Origin: Tenebrio molitor | Taxonomy: Eukaryota > Arthropoda > Insecta > Coleoptera > Tenebrionidae | Reading direction: 5' to 3' | Assembly (NCBI RefSeq): GCF_963966145.1 | Contig: NC_091046.1 | Span: 34,472,001 to 34,536,000 of the forward strand | Length of the DNA: 64,000 nt | Shown: positions 1-12,030 of the stretch, piece by piece | How the letters are laid out: the number at the start of each line of letters is the position of its first letter | Position numbering within the stretch: position 1 is the first letter of the stretch | Program-made: the position numbers and the translations under genes | The notes under the pieces: generated by a model | Told to the model about the DNA's origin: nothing | Database searches by the model: none | Seen by the model: only the letters and a program-made list of their open reading frames with translations

Positions 1-110
1 AAGTCATAAAGTCCGGCGATCTTGCCTTCATAAGGCCCGGTCCTCAAAGCGGACAATGCGTTGGAGTCTAAAGGTCCGGTGCCTATACGGTGACTCCGGT
101 ACATCTTCGC
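1..110 (-). CDS. possible partial coding exon running off the window start
   Basis: On the minus strand an acceptor-like AG (112-111), preceded by a T-rich tract, is followed by a frame with no stop up to the window edge. It contains an ATG at 104-102 (MYRSHRIGTG...). The stretch is clearly more GC-rich than the AT-rich DNA beside it, as expected of an exon. No family is recognised, and about 36 codons are too few to exclude chance. It could equally be non-coding exon sequence. Confidence 0.3.
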
Positions 111-112
111 CT

Positions 113-1896
113 AAAATAATCAAAATTCACAAAATTGAAATAACCATTAGTAAAGTTGAGTATGGATTTGTAAATTCAATGTAATTTTCGTTAAATTACT
201 GCGAAAGGGTAAAGGTTACGTGCAAAGGGTACTTTGCTAACGTTTATGCAGGAAATTATTCATGGCGATCTGTGCAAATCCTTATCAAAATTCCGGAAAC
301 GCAATCGCCTGTCCATTGAACATTGAACACAAAGGTTGTAGTTAATGCCAAAGTGCTTTTTTGCGTCGGTTGTTAAAAGAATGATAAAAATAGTTGACAT
401 AATATGTGGTATAATCAAACTCGGCTTTACCGTGATTCGTTGTTCGTCGTTTCCTTCTACTACCGTTTTAAATTAACATCAAACCCCCGCTTATCCGACA
501 CGGTGGCTTCAGTAATTTGACCGGTTAAAAGCATGAATCTTTTTCTACGTATAAATACTTTATTTACACCAGTGATGCATACATCACGTAACGATTGCAA
601 TATGTATAGTATATGCAAACATGTAACAAAATGGCTGTAACTCGCTCTACGACAAATGTCGTTTTAGAACAAAGGGATTAAAAACCACTCAATTATACGT
701 AGAAGAAATAGTACCTAGCGCACGTAAAATTTGAAATATATCCTTCAAGCAGTAACATTTTTGTCCTAAAATTATGCTCTAATTAATATATTCTAGTGCA
801 TTTTGTAGTGTTGAGTTCAATTAATACAATTTAAAACCTCCCAATCTCTCGATGGACAAAGTAATGTTCGCCGAGTAATGTACACATACGAGCATAATGA
901 ATAACAACGATTTGGATTATTAACAAATATAAAATCAGTAAGTAATTTTACAGTGTGATAGCCACAAATAAAAAAGTTATTATTTTATAAATTTACTAAC
1001 AATGGTCAATTCATCAATCTCTTGTTACAACAGAAACCTGTTTCTCTTAGACAACGAGAACTTGTCATTTCATATCTTCTATTGTCTCTGGTCTAAATTT
1101 ACATTCTGAAACAATTTCACTTAGGACTTTGAAGGTCAGATTCACTGATCTTTTGATGTCCGAGGAACCTGGTAAACTAGTTAACGTTAGTGAGCAAGCT
1201 AAAATTAATAATTATTTTAAAACCATTTTGAAGGTGGACGTATTCGCGTCATAATTATGCTCATTTATCAATTACTTTTTTGCTCTAGATCAATATTGAA
1301 AAATAGTTGGATATTTTGAACATTTATATTTCAAAAACTTATTCACAAGTTTTATTGTTAACAATAAAAATCAGTTCAATTAACATTAGAATTTAATTTA
1401 ATGCTTCCTTCTGTTTAGTCATCACTTACAATTTCTTTAAAATCTGGAAACAAGTCTTTAGCAATAAGATGGACCTGGAACTGCAATGCACAAACTAGTT
1501 GCGTAAATATTGTAGTTTAGTACATATTTGTGGCAAATTTCAAGGTAGTGTTTTGTTGGTCACCATTAACAATATCAGCAATGAATTACAAAACAAGTTC
1601 GGGAAGTGGTTATTTCCCAGTGATAATATTTCAAAGCCTGTAACATTTCCTACTTAGGTAAAATTGTTTTGCATTAATAAAATTTTTCTTTTTCTTTATT
1701 AGGTACCGCTAAAAAGGTGAAGAAATTTTAGAATTTATTGAGACCAAATTTTGCAAACAAGAACCTATCAATTTTGCGGAGTAGGTAAGCCGAAAAATGA
1801 TACGATAATTGAAGTTTTATTGGTAATCTGTTGTGATCTATGCAATCGAAAGTTTTTGAAATATGTATGTACATACCACAAAAAATTGCTCCTAAA
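113..1896. other. AT-rich intergenic or intronic DNA, no gene recognised
   Basis: No long open frame, splice-framed exon or clear inverted-repeat pair was found here. If the feature at 1-110 is an exon, this stretch would be its upstream intron. Confidence 0.5.
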
Positions 1897-2345
1897 TACA
1901 GACTGATTCACATAACTTTCCGACCCTGACGAAATTTAAATACAGGCAGTAATGTTTTTCATTCATAACTTGATCCAAAAACATGATTAATTTTAAATTT
2001 TTGTATGGTTTGGACATCCCCCACAAGTCTCAATTATAAACATTTTAATGTGGCAGTAATGGACATTTTTTTTATTAAGTAACTTTTTATTAAGTAACTG
2101 ACTCATATCGATCCTTTCATCATTTTATTTTAATTGACAACAATAATATTGGGTGGGGTACAGTTGACATTTGAATGACATTTCATATGCATGCATTTGA
2201 TTTTTTATTTCCACCTTCTAAGTAAATGACAGTTTACAGGCAGTTGTGGTAACTAACTAAATGACACAGACAAAAATGAGTAGCACAGACCATCAACAGA
2301 ATTAAGACTTTCAAAACCCGTATAAAACATGGGAGACACTGACAA

Positions 2346-3490
2346 CACTAGCGCTGCTCTAGCGTTAGACCAAACTAAATTACCGAATTTACTCGTTAAT
2401 CCGATCGGGAATTTCCGTTTAAAAAAAAGGTTGATTTGAATATTAATTAATAATGTCATCAGTAATTTTGAATTTTCTAATTTCTGTCAAGGTTTAGTCA
2501 ATAAATTTTATAAATTGTTCTACAAAATAAATTACTCCAAACCAGTCTCTTGAGATAATTTTTCGTTATCTCTTTATTTGGTAAGTTATCCTTTTCTTTT
2601 TGAAAAAGTACGAAATATGGTTTTTCAGATCGCAATTTTTATTTTATTTATTTGGATATGGGAAAAATTAAACATAAATGCTTTGTAAACAACAAGATCG
2701 GCGATAAAAAATAAACATTTTAAATATCCAAAATTAGAAGAACAAAGGAAACGATGGATAGAAGCTTTAGGTAAATGTTGCACCACCCTTCAAAACAGAT
2801 AATGCCTTTATTTGCGAGAAACATTTTAGCAACAATTTCTTTACTCAAAAAACAAAACTCCATAAATACGCCCTGCCGTCGATTTTTCTTCGTGAAGACA
2901 AACAAACTTCAATAAATAATGTTAGACCAGTTGAACAAATTGAAAATTCTAGGATTACTGAAAATCCCACTATAGAGAATCTAATCCTTCCTGTAATGCC
3001 CAAGGCCCAAAATAGACACCCAACAAAATCTTCTAATGTGTTGCAAGTACTTAAATGCAAGAAAGTTAGTAGTCGCACTTCAAAAGGTAGAAACATTTAT
3101 TATATGGACCGATATCAGCGAAAAACAATTTCAAATTTAAAAAATCTTTTGCACGATTCTAAAATTATCTCCAGAAATTTTAGAAGTTAACGCAAGATCA
3201 AATTATTGAACTAGATCTACCCTTCAATTCAGTTTCACTCGCCTTAAACTAGCCCACTCATGCCCAAAAAATCCCAATTTATACACAAACTCGTTTAATG
3301 AACTACTAATTTGTTGTATATGTTAGAATTTGTATTAAAATGTTTAATACTTATTTAGTCGTTTCTATTTTTTTTAAATAAGTATCAATTTAAATCAAAT
3401 TGAAAAAAAAAATAGGCAACTAGGTATACAGAAAGTCACATATGCAACTTGTTATACATTAGTTTGGCCTAACGCTCGGGCAGCGCCACT
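2346..3490 (+). mobile_element. THAP-domain-bearing TIR element, degraded
   Basis: Imperfect inverted repeats of about 31 bp at 2346-2376 and 3460-3490 (shared core around CTAACGCT...GCAGCGC) bracket a segment whose only recognisable coding content is a THAP-type zinc finger on the plus strand. THAP domains are typical of P-element-like and some Harbinger-like transposases. No DDE catalytic region is visible, so this is an internally deleted or decayed copy. It lies inside the larger element 1899-5834. Confidence 0.55.
2658..3190 (+). pseudogene. THAP zinc-finger fragment of a transposase-like protein
   Basis: Reading plus-strand frames piecewise gives MGKIKHKCFV, then FKYPKLEEQRKRWIEALG, then a frame change, then ICEKHFSNNFF...LHKYALPSIF and an open tail to the stop at 3188-3190. 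The Phe-Pro-like start, the central R-x-x-W, the C-x-x-H of ICEKHF and the terminal LxxxALPSIF follow the THAP C2CH layout in order. At least one stop or frameshift separates the parts and one expected early Cys is not evident, so it cannot encode an intact finger. The tail of about 100 residues is not recognised. Confidence 0.6.
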
Positions 3491-4747
3491 TGAGCGCGTC
3501 CCCGAAAATGTAATCCCACTTGACAGTCTTACTATAGTTTAATTGTCTGTGATGAGTAGTTACGGGTAGAGCCCTGTAATGTTTTACTAATTAAATTATT
3601 TTTGAAAAAGTTTATTATAAACACAAACAAATTTAACTATCAATTGTTGCAATTATAATCTGTTTCAAAATCAAAAATCCACCACCTGTTGGCAGAAAAA
3701 AAGAAATCCCTAGAAAAAGTTTAATTTTTTTGGGTTGGCTCAACCTCCCGCCAAAATTTGACATTGAACTGTTGAGTTTATTTATGAAAAACAAAATAAT
3801 TATTATGTACAAAAAGGTTTTAGCTACCATATCATACTTTTTGAGTGAAATAATAAAATGAGAATAAAAAACACGATGAACTACGACCAAAACGACTGTC
3901 CAACAGTTTTCTTTCATAACCACACTTTTTTCTGACAGTTGCAGACACACTAAAAACAAAAATCGGCGACGTTGTCGGTTGTATTTTCGCGGTAGAATGT
4001 TCTGTTGGTGAATTTGATTTGATTTTGAAACAAATTATAGATACGTTGATAATGCATTTTGATCCGTTTTCGAAAGTCATTTTCATACCGCTCTTGGGAT
4101 CGAATCAGTAGAGAACCGCACTTGCAGCGTTGGTAATTCCGTGATTATTTTCTTGCACTTCAAGAAAATCGCCTTCAAAAGTCTTCATCGGGCATTAAAG
4201 CCATTCTTTCTTTTCTTTCTTTTTGCAACAATTTCCACAAAACTTCTGACAGTATTTTTGTTGTTTATCTCAACACCATGACGACGTAGGTATAATTGCC
4301 CCACCGCCTTTCATTACAAATTTTTTATAAACATAAATAACAATTAAAAAACGAAATTTAAAGGCTGAAGGTGGAAATAAAAGTTTGTATGCAACTCGCT
4401 TAGCAATTAATCTTTACTAGGCTTACTGATTTATGGAGACTCGTTCCTTACGTCACTCGTCCCACAAAATCCAGCGCACCCATAAAGATGAATTTACAAA
4501 GCGCGTCACATAAATAACTATTTTATACCATTGCACATTGACTTGACAATTTTGAAAATTGCGCGACTACGAACTGTCAAAGAAATGTCAACTCTATCTT
4601 ACCTACAGATAAATTTTTGTACATAGTTGCCATACTTATCCACGATCATTCTGAATCACTCCATATTTTAGAATGATATAAAAACGAATTGTCAAGTGAT
4701 TGTCAAAAATGCCAGTAGTGTCCAGATTTCATAGTAAATAAAGGTAG

Positions 4748-5750
4748 TGTAAGAGAGTTTTAAAACGCACAGAAAAACTACCTCTTCCACCCCAAACATG
4801 TGGCTCATAAATTATGTTCTGAAAGGTCCTTGACTCGGGGGTGATTTTTACGAGTCCCACAGGCGAGACAGGGACAGTGTAGCTTTGGCAGCTGGAACCG
4901 ACGGGCTGTCCAAGGTACGAGTACGAGAGTGACGGCAGGTGAATAGTCTGTGACCCGGGAGTGGTGCAGTGAATTAGGCTTGTGCTAGCCGGTGATACAG
5001 TTACCAGGTGTGTCGGTAACTGGGTGATAGCAGGTTTGGGCAACCTGGGCTATGATGTCAGTACCACCAATGCGCTAAAACCTCTGGCAGATACCATGGT
5101 ATAATTCCTGAGCACCGGATGTCTGGGTGAGGCATCTTTGGCTCATGACACGGCTCGGCCGTTGACTGGGCGCGTCTTGTTGAGACGGCCAGTGGTGACA
5201 ACCAAATGTAACAGATCATACGTGCTTGATTAACGGTTGGGAGGTAACCCCGGCTCTCCTGTACTGAGGGAGCACAGTATCGTATGGAAGTGGGTTGTAG
5301 GCTCACACGCTGGCCGTGGCGGTCTTCTTCTGTGGAGACCGCGGGCGGGCCGTGCATCCCAAACTGCACACGGGGCTGTTACAGGTACTACTAGAACATC
5401 CAACGCAATCCCGGAACGTAGCGCTCTGAAGACGACGCCCGTGGTTCGAGCCCCTCATCATGATCGGGCTAGGGGGAGGAATCCCCCGGGTGAGTCACTG
5501 TATGACCTTGATTCGCGACAGATGTGTCAGGTGTTTATCATTTACATGTTTGTACCGTCCCATTGAGCAAACCCGAGTCCGGACCTGTGCTTTACCCTTT
5601 GAATGACTGAATGAGGTGGAGGTGAGTCCGATTGTAGATTATCGTATGACTGTAGCTGAGATTGTCTAATTTAATGTGTACCGATGAGTCTGATCGATTA
5701 ATTATCAAATATTGAGGGATAACGCCCTTGGGCAAAAATCAAGTCTTACA
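4748..5750 (+). mobile_element. solo LTR, copy 1 (1003 bp, 4-bp target duplication)
   Basis: The segment begins TGTAAGAG and ends CTTACA, that is TG...CA with a short terminal inverted repeat, and is flanked by the direct 4-bp duplication GTAG (4744-4747 and 5751-5754). A second copy of about the same length lies at 44901-45881 with its own duplication. No gag or pol lies between or beside the copies, so each is best read as a solo LTR left by recombination. A 4-5 bp duplication fits Ty3/gypsy, copia or Bel-Pao. ORFs inside it (for example 5237-5566) show no protein features. Confidence 0.85.
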
Positions 5751-5836
5751 GTAGGTATCAAGTTATAACTGGATAACGTATTACTGGCTGCATTTACATT
5801 TCGTTAGGATCGGAAAGTTATGTGAATCAGTCGGTA

Positions 5837-6449
5837 TGTAGGATAATTCTTTTTCCAAAGATTGTAACTACATTTGGTGTTTCTTGTTGTGTTATTTCGT
5901 CAATTTATCGTTTTTTGCGGTAACATGATTTGATAGATTTTTTTATGATCGAATTATTTTCATTAATTTAAAATCGTGGAAGACACGGATTTTCATGTCA
6001 GAATTGGACAAACACCGTATCAGATCATTGTACATCATCATACAAACAAGGTATAGGTCTGAATCGAAATCGCCTATAGTTGTATCATCTACATATTAAA
6101 CATTAAACACATACCTAATAAGGTAGGTACCTATGTTTCTAAAAAGTCAATAGTAGGGGACCAAAAGTGGATTCTTGGGAATCCCATCCCACTGATTACT
6201 TCACATTCGATATCACTCCATTAATACATATTTACCACTTGAGAGCAATCACTTAACTACGATCTTATAAGATTAATATTTTTGTCATCATATGTATTTG
6301 TTGTGTTCTAGATTTTTTAGTAATATTTTATGTGAAACGGTATCAAATCATTTAGTTTTAATTAAATTATTGCTTCAGGCTTCTCAATAATTTTCTTAGT
6401 AAACTAACTTTGCATGGGAGGGAGATAATTTTTCCTGATTTCAAATATG
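5837..6449. other. intergenic, no gene recognised
   Basis: AT-rich sequence between two transposons. No supported coding or repeat feature seen. Confidence 0.5.
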
Positions 6450-6451
6450 TA

Positions 6452-6660
6452 CGGTCGGTGGACAAATAAAACTGGGACACTTAAAATTTAATCTGTGTAA
6501 ATCAGACCATTGAATTGTCAATATATTTGTCAGTGTCTATACAATATGTCATACCAAAGTTAACCTATTTGTGATAAAGCCGTAATTAAACGATGCAAAT
6601 TTGTAAATTTTGACTTATGTGATTGTCATTTTTGTCCCAGTTTTATTTGTCCATCGACTG
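6452..6660. mobile_element. mariner-type MITE, 209 bp
   Basis: Inverted termini of about 30 bp (GGACAAATAAAACTGGGACA at the left, its complement at the right) are flanked by TA on both sides. No coding capacity. The ends resemble in style, but not in sequence, those of the MITE at 60191-60538. Confidence 0.85.
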
Positions 6661-7205
6661 TAAATTATATCTATCAAACAAGGTATGTTGTTCAAAATAC
6701 CTATTTAATATAATTTTAGTACATATGTATTTCTAAAATCACACCTCTGATTTCAAAATTATGCGCGTGACGACAATTGGCTACGGAAATATTCAGTGGT
6801 TAACATACTCTGCAGTTCAAGAGCTAATTATGTGCAATTACAATGCAAAACTATTGTTTTCATCGGTTTTCCGGTCGCCGTTTATTACACATTCACCACC
6901 TGCTGATTTCAGTTACCTCACAACTGTTTCGACTGTTTTGAATTGGGAAACGATTTAACCCGACTGCCCCACATAGACTTTCCGTTACAAATTCCCCGCA
7001 CTTAACAACAGGGTGATCTACCTGCGTATTTATCTATTTCGGAAGCATTCATTCATGGAATGATAAAAAGAACATGTTGTTACAATGTTGAGCGTGTCTA
7101 CCTTCATCGAGACGAACACAACGTCGGAAGGGAGCCGGGGCGGAAAAGGAAACTGAACGTCCGATAAAGCGCGTTCCCTATGAATCCACAAAAGGATATC
7201 GAATG

Positions 7206-7330
7206 TGACGTCAGTTGTTCATTCATAATAAAACCGTATGATACAGTATTCAGCAACTTTTACTATTTCTGTCCTGCCAGCCGATCCGTCCGCACTCAGT
7301 GGCACTCAGACACGAGACTCAGTTGTGGTG
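7206..7330 (+). promoter_or_regulatory. possible promoter and non-coding first exon
   Basis: A GC-richer island (about 7090-7330) contains a perfect CRE-like TGACGTCA at 7206-7213 and an arthropod initiator-type TCAGT at 7296-7300. These are followed by a strong donor-like GTATGT at 7331. Together they could form a core promoter with a short untranslated first exon. No downstream exon was identified, so the assignment rests on motifs alone. Confidence 0.3.
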
Positions 7331-8914
7331 GTATGTGATCTATGCCCCGTCCATATGTTGATGTTTATAAATACATCTGCGGAAATGGTCGGACGTAAAC
7401 CTTCCAAAAAACATTAAATTCGCAAGCGCGTACCGATTTATGGGTTTTGAGAAATTTCGTGGTACTAAACTGAAAAGGTCCATCTCGTGCCGAACGCCTA
7501 CTCCTAAAATACAAATATGTACAAGTTCAATTATGGTTTCCCCTTCGGTACAAAAAAAACGCACCTGAAACACATCTTTTCAAAATAACGAAATTAAAAG
7601 CAGATGTCGACAACTCGAAAATGTTGAACACAAACAAACCTGAAGCAACATAGGTACATACCTAGTGTTAAAATTAATTTCATAGAAAAGTGTTTCAATT
7701 ATTCACATTTGAAACTTAACTTAAAAACGATTTCGTCAATGTTCGCACCTTAAATTTTGTAATACGTTTCATTTGGTACATTTTTATCATAAATTCCGGC
7801 CAAGATTCTGTCCGATCATTAACAGCATTCCGCTTAAATTTAACAAAACCGTTGTAACAAACATCTAATAAGATCCGGTACAACTTTAAAATTAGCCTCA
7901 GCTTAACTCTTTACAAAGAATTTATTATTTAAAGCTTGACTTTTCAATTTCATACGACGACACATTTCGTTTGAAATAGCCTCTCCTGATCTGCCGGCTC
8001 TTAAAATAATCTGAATAGAAATTCATAGACATCCGTACCTCAGTTCAGTAGTGATAACGTTTAGATCAACGATATGAACCAATTTTAATCAACAATCTTA
8101 CAAAAAAAAAACTAATGTTGATTATAAAATGGGCGATTTAACAAGTTGAATTGAATAATAATAGAAAATTGTTCTCTAACAACGTGGAAACGAATGATTC
8201 TACTTAAAATTTGAAAACGAAAAATTATTCCACAACTCTACGTGAATAAATAAATACTTCCATAATATATTTTTTGAAGATTCAACATCTGCCGCCTATT
8301 TCTGAGACAACCCACGCCGGTATCGATATCGTCTTGCGTGAAAAACTGGCGCAAAGTTATTTCGAATTAAACTGTTTCACTTTACGTCGAATCACGTGGG
8401 ATGTATAAATATCATTCACAAAATCAATATTACTACGTACAATCAAAATTTTCAAAAATAATTAGTATCAACAATGTCACTCAAACACGAAATTGGTTTG
8501 CTTAGTCCGAAAAAGTGATGAAACATTTGAATGAGACATCAGTCTCAATGTTTAACAAACGCAATATTGAACATAATTGTATGAACTAAATTACTAAACG
8601 ACCGCGACCAAACAATGTGAATCGTATTTCGTGTCAATCAACAAAAGATTGGAAACCAATTAACCTTGCAATCTCCCTTGAGGGTGGTAACGAGTAAATT
8701 TCAAATACCATAATAAAGAACAAAAATATCTGCATATTTGTACAATAGTTTATCAGTTGTTTTCGAATATGTATTCAATTAAGAAGTACTTACGATTTGG
8801 TTGATTAACTTCTTTACTAGATCGTGGACTGCCGGGTCAATTTTTTTGGTTGCATATTTCTACAATCTGAAACAAACACAAATTGACAATTTTATATACA
8901 AATCATGTGTCGCT
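7331..8914. other. AT-rich DNA, no gene recognised
   Basis: No supported feature. If the exon ending at 7330 is real, this would be the start of its intron. Short ORFs here have no recognisable content. Confidence 0.45.
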
Positions 8915-8917
8915 TTA

Positions 8918-10316
8918 AGGGCCCCACAGACTGCGTTTTTGTTCGACGAACAAGTCTGTTCGAACAAAAATGACGAACACAGTTTTATTTGAGTGGCATT
9001 ATCCATAAAAGCAAAAAAGAACAAGAACACTATAAATTCTAGTAACAGCTTTCTGTTAACCTGGGGAAGATCCGTCATATTCAAACAATAATAATTTGTC
9101 GCGAAATATAGATTGCCAAAATCTGGTTCTACTATTTGGTACTACATCACTGCAAAAACCGACGTTTGCGGCCGTTGAAATCTCAGACAGGAAAGATTTA
9201 AACACTCTGTATAAATTCCGAAATTTGATTAGCGTAAACAGGATTTTGATGAAGGATTATAAAGTCAGTGCCAGTATTTGACATATTAGGCCAGAATCGT
9301 GCGTAACTTTTGAAATGCCGCAATTATCTGATTTGCAAAAATGTGTTTGACTGAGGGACGGTGTGACTATAAGAGCCATTGCGAGAGAAATTAATGTGGA
9401 TAATGTTTGAGTGACATTTTGAGAAACGTCACTTTCAATACCATTTACAAAGCTAAAAGTTTGGCGTTGTCAAAGTGTCTGAGTTTTCAACGGCCGCAAC
9501 TGTACATAGTTTATTTGACGAGTTCTTGTGTAAATTGGGTTTCGTTCACTCGCGTTTTAAACTGGCCCACTCGTGCCAAAAAAGCCCAATTTACACAAGA
9601 ACGAGTTGAATACGTTTTTTTTGTTCGACGAGCCCCTTAAAGGCTCCAAATCGATTCAAATCTTTAAAATTAGCTTGACGCTTCGTTTTGACAAGTGGTG
9701 ACATTAATCAAAATCCGTTCACACAGGAGAAAATTCCCAAATTCTGACAGTGTCGAACAAAAAAAACTGTTTACCGCACACACTTCAGAGACTGCGTTTT
9801 TGTTCGACGAACAAGTCTGTTCGAACAAAAACGATGCAAATCTGAAGTGTGGAAAACGATCGTTTTTGCTCGCAAACAAAAATGATGAATATTATCAGGT
9901 TTAGCCTGATTATGTCCGTCGAACTTGTTCGACAGACTTGTCAATTCGAGCAAATCTGAAGTGGGTGCAGTAAACAGTTTTGAAAAACGTAGGTTTTTGC
10001 AGTGGTGTACCTAGTACCAAATATGTAATAAAACCAGGTTTTGGCAATTTGTATTTCGCGACAAATTATTGTTTGAATATGACGGATCTTCGGCAGATTA
10101 ACACAAAGTTCTTACTGGAGTTTATAGAACTGTATCGCAGTCTTCCGCGTTCTTGTTCTTTTGCTTTTATAACTAATGCCGCCGCCACTGCATAGAAATA
10201 TAATTTCATATTTATTCACTCATTATTAAAACCGCTAAATAAAACTGAGGTCTGTGTTCGTCGTTTTTGTTCGAACAGACTTGTTCGTCGAACAAAAACG
10301 CAGTCTGTGGGGCCCT
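8918..10316. mobile_element. Harbinger-like foldback element with TTA duplication
   Basis: Termini AGGGCCCCACAGACTGCG and its complement lie at 8918 and 10316, flanked by direct TTA (8915-8917 and 10317-10319). The 3-bp TTA duplication and GGGCC ends suggest PIF/Harbinger. Inverted arms continue inwards for about 250 bp on the left (to about 9169) and over 300 bp on the right (from about 9979). The terminal 40 bp is itself a hairpin built on TTGTTCG/CGAACAA, and a third copy of that hairpin sits at about 9786-9831. A decayed helix-turn-helix-like fragment follows the ATG at 9315 (LRDGVTIRAIAREINV). A separate repeat is inserted at 9500-9776. Confidence 0.65.
9500..9776 (-). repeat. dispersed hairpin-containing repeat, copy 1
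   Basis: Reverse-oriented copy of the repeat also found at 18226-18478 and 38537-38826. One end carries TTGTTCGACACTGTCAGAAT and the other ACAAGAACTCGTCAAATAAA. An internal stem pairs an AATTT-ACACAAGAACTCG stretch with its complement around GGCCCACTCGTGCC. No coding content. It is probably a non-autonomous element. Part of the stem is also seen near 3232-3300. Confidence 0.65.
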
Positions 10317-10319
10317 TTA

Positions 10320-12012
10320 CAGATACTTTGCCAAAATCGAAATAAATACATCTATTAGAAGCTACGTTTTGGAAAAAAAATCAATCGATACGAATCATCT
10401 GTCACCAATTAAACATTCCACGATTAAAAATATCCTGCAGACAGTTTCTCTAGTAGAATTTAATCTTATTTATGTTGCAAACGTAAGTAGCTTCTAAAAT
10501 AAACCATACAGTTTACTCACTCCTTTGCTCCACACACATTTTCATTAAAATTAAAATAGCTAGACAGACGTAGGTAGGTTAAGATTCGACGGCTAATGAA
10601 TTGGGCGAAGGCCGTTATTTTCGTCTTCGAGCTTACGGTGTACTTACACATTTACACCGAAGAACAAGAAACAATTTACCATTTTAGATTGATAGAAAAA
10701 TATTTTTTTTCTGTGTTACGAGTTGCAGTTTTTGATAAAAATACAAAAAACGTGGGTGTTTTTGGTAGGACAGATTCCAAAAGCAACGTTACCTATTTAT
10801 AGAGATAATATTCGGGGGAGGAGCGCACATCCGAACCAAAAAAAACCTATACGAAAATAAAATACGTCTCTCCTACCTTGAACCGTTAAAACAGATATTT
10901 GCACTTAAATTATAATCAATCATAAAACCATAGATCCGCTTCTGGCCGGAAAGCTTTCCTTTGATTTAATAATGTTTAATCATGTAAATGTTTAGGTAGG
11001 ATCTAAATATTTTTGTTAAAATTAAAGCGTTACTTAGCAGTCCGACATAAAATCGAATCTTTATTGATTTGTCCGGTATGAGCTTTATACCATCACACGA
11101 GATCGTCTCATATCTTTTGGTGATAAAGGTCAGGGATAAACCATTGCACGACGGTACGCGTTCCACGTGAGTTACAAATTTAAACGTGTACGAAAACCTT
11201 TTTGTGTATTGTGTTTACAACTGGATTGAAAATTAAGGACAAACTAGGTCAATCACAAATACAAGAATAACTCCACAAATTCAATAAAGGTCAACACTAA
11301 ACATCTAAACAATATTTAATTAAAAATTCTATATGTATGTATATCAATTTATGTGGTTGACCCTTCAATACACTCGCAATCACATAACTTCCTTTCAAAC
11401 ATAATCGAATGAAAGAACCAAATGCCATTCGTTTGAAATCTGAAAAAGTGTGAATACATGAAAGCCATTATTATTGATACTTTTTATAAAAACGAAAGAT
11501 ATCACATAATTTCTCTAATTTTACTGCTATGGAAATGGAAAAAATTCACTTAATAAAAGATAAACATTAACATTAGGTGTAATTGTTATGATCTTTATTA
11601 TCATCCTCAAATATAATTTCACAATTAACAACCTTGAATCTACATAACCAAAAAAATAATATATTAGCAACTTGGTAGTAAACACTTATTTTTCTTTGTT
11701 ATGAATAGAAAAAACATGCGCGTGGCTTAATAGAGATCTAAATAAAAAACTATATTGTCAATATGTCGTTGATACATGTACTTAGGTATGTACGTATGAG
11801 GAAATACTATAATTGTCAATTATAGTATAGTAATTAACAACCGTCAATTTAAATCAAGGACAAGTAAAATGCACTTAAAATCTTTACATAATAGTTATTT
11901 AATAAACTAGTTTGTTAATGAAGGCGATTAATAATCGAAACTGTTTAAAGCACGAACGAGTGTAGCGAGTGAGTGCCTTTAATAGTTGAGATTATTAATC
12001 GTCCATTAACAA
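10320..12012. other. intergenic, no gene; small palindromes
   Basis: No supported gene. Small palindromes occur at about 11808-11835 (ATACTATAATTG core) and about 11914-12012 (arms TTGTTAATG...CCATTAACAA). Short ORFs such as 10596-10802 have no recognisable content. Confidence 0.45.
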
Positions 12013-12030
12013 AGGAGTTGATTACAAAAA

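Larger units (their letters stand above)
1899..5834. mobile_element. composite TIR transposon (TA flanks) with two nested insertions
   Basis: About 55 bp at the left end (from 1899, CAGACTGATTCACATAACTT) reappears as its reverse complement ending at 5834. TA dinucleotides flank both ends (1897-1898 and 5835-5836), as for Tc1/mariner-type elements. The 3.9 kb between the ends holds a THAP-domain element (2346-3490) and a complete solo LTR (4748-5750). About 1.8 kb of the original element remains after subtracting them. No transposase was recognised in the remainder (1959-2345, 3491-4743), so the superfamily is inferred only from termini and TA flanks. Confidence 0.75.

Noticed and set aside
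5440..5460. tRNA gene suggested by GGTTCGAGCCC
   Set aside because: No acceptor stem, D arm or anticodon arm can be folded around it. It is part of the LTR.
5237..5566. 109-residue and neighbouring ORFs at 4729-5566 and 44689-45066
   Set aside because: They lie within the solo LTRs, are not conserved as frames between the two copies, and show no domains.
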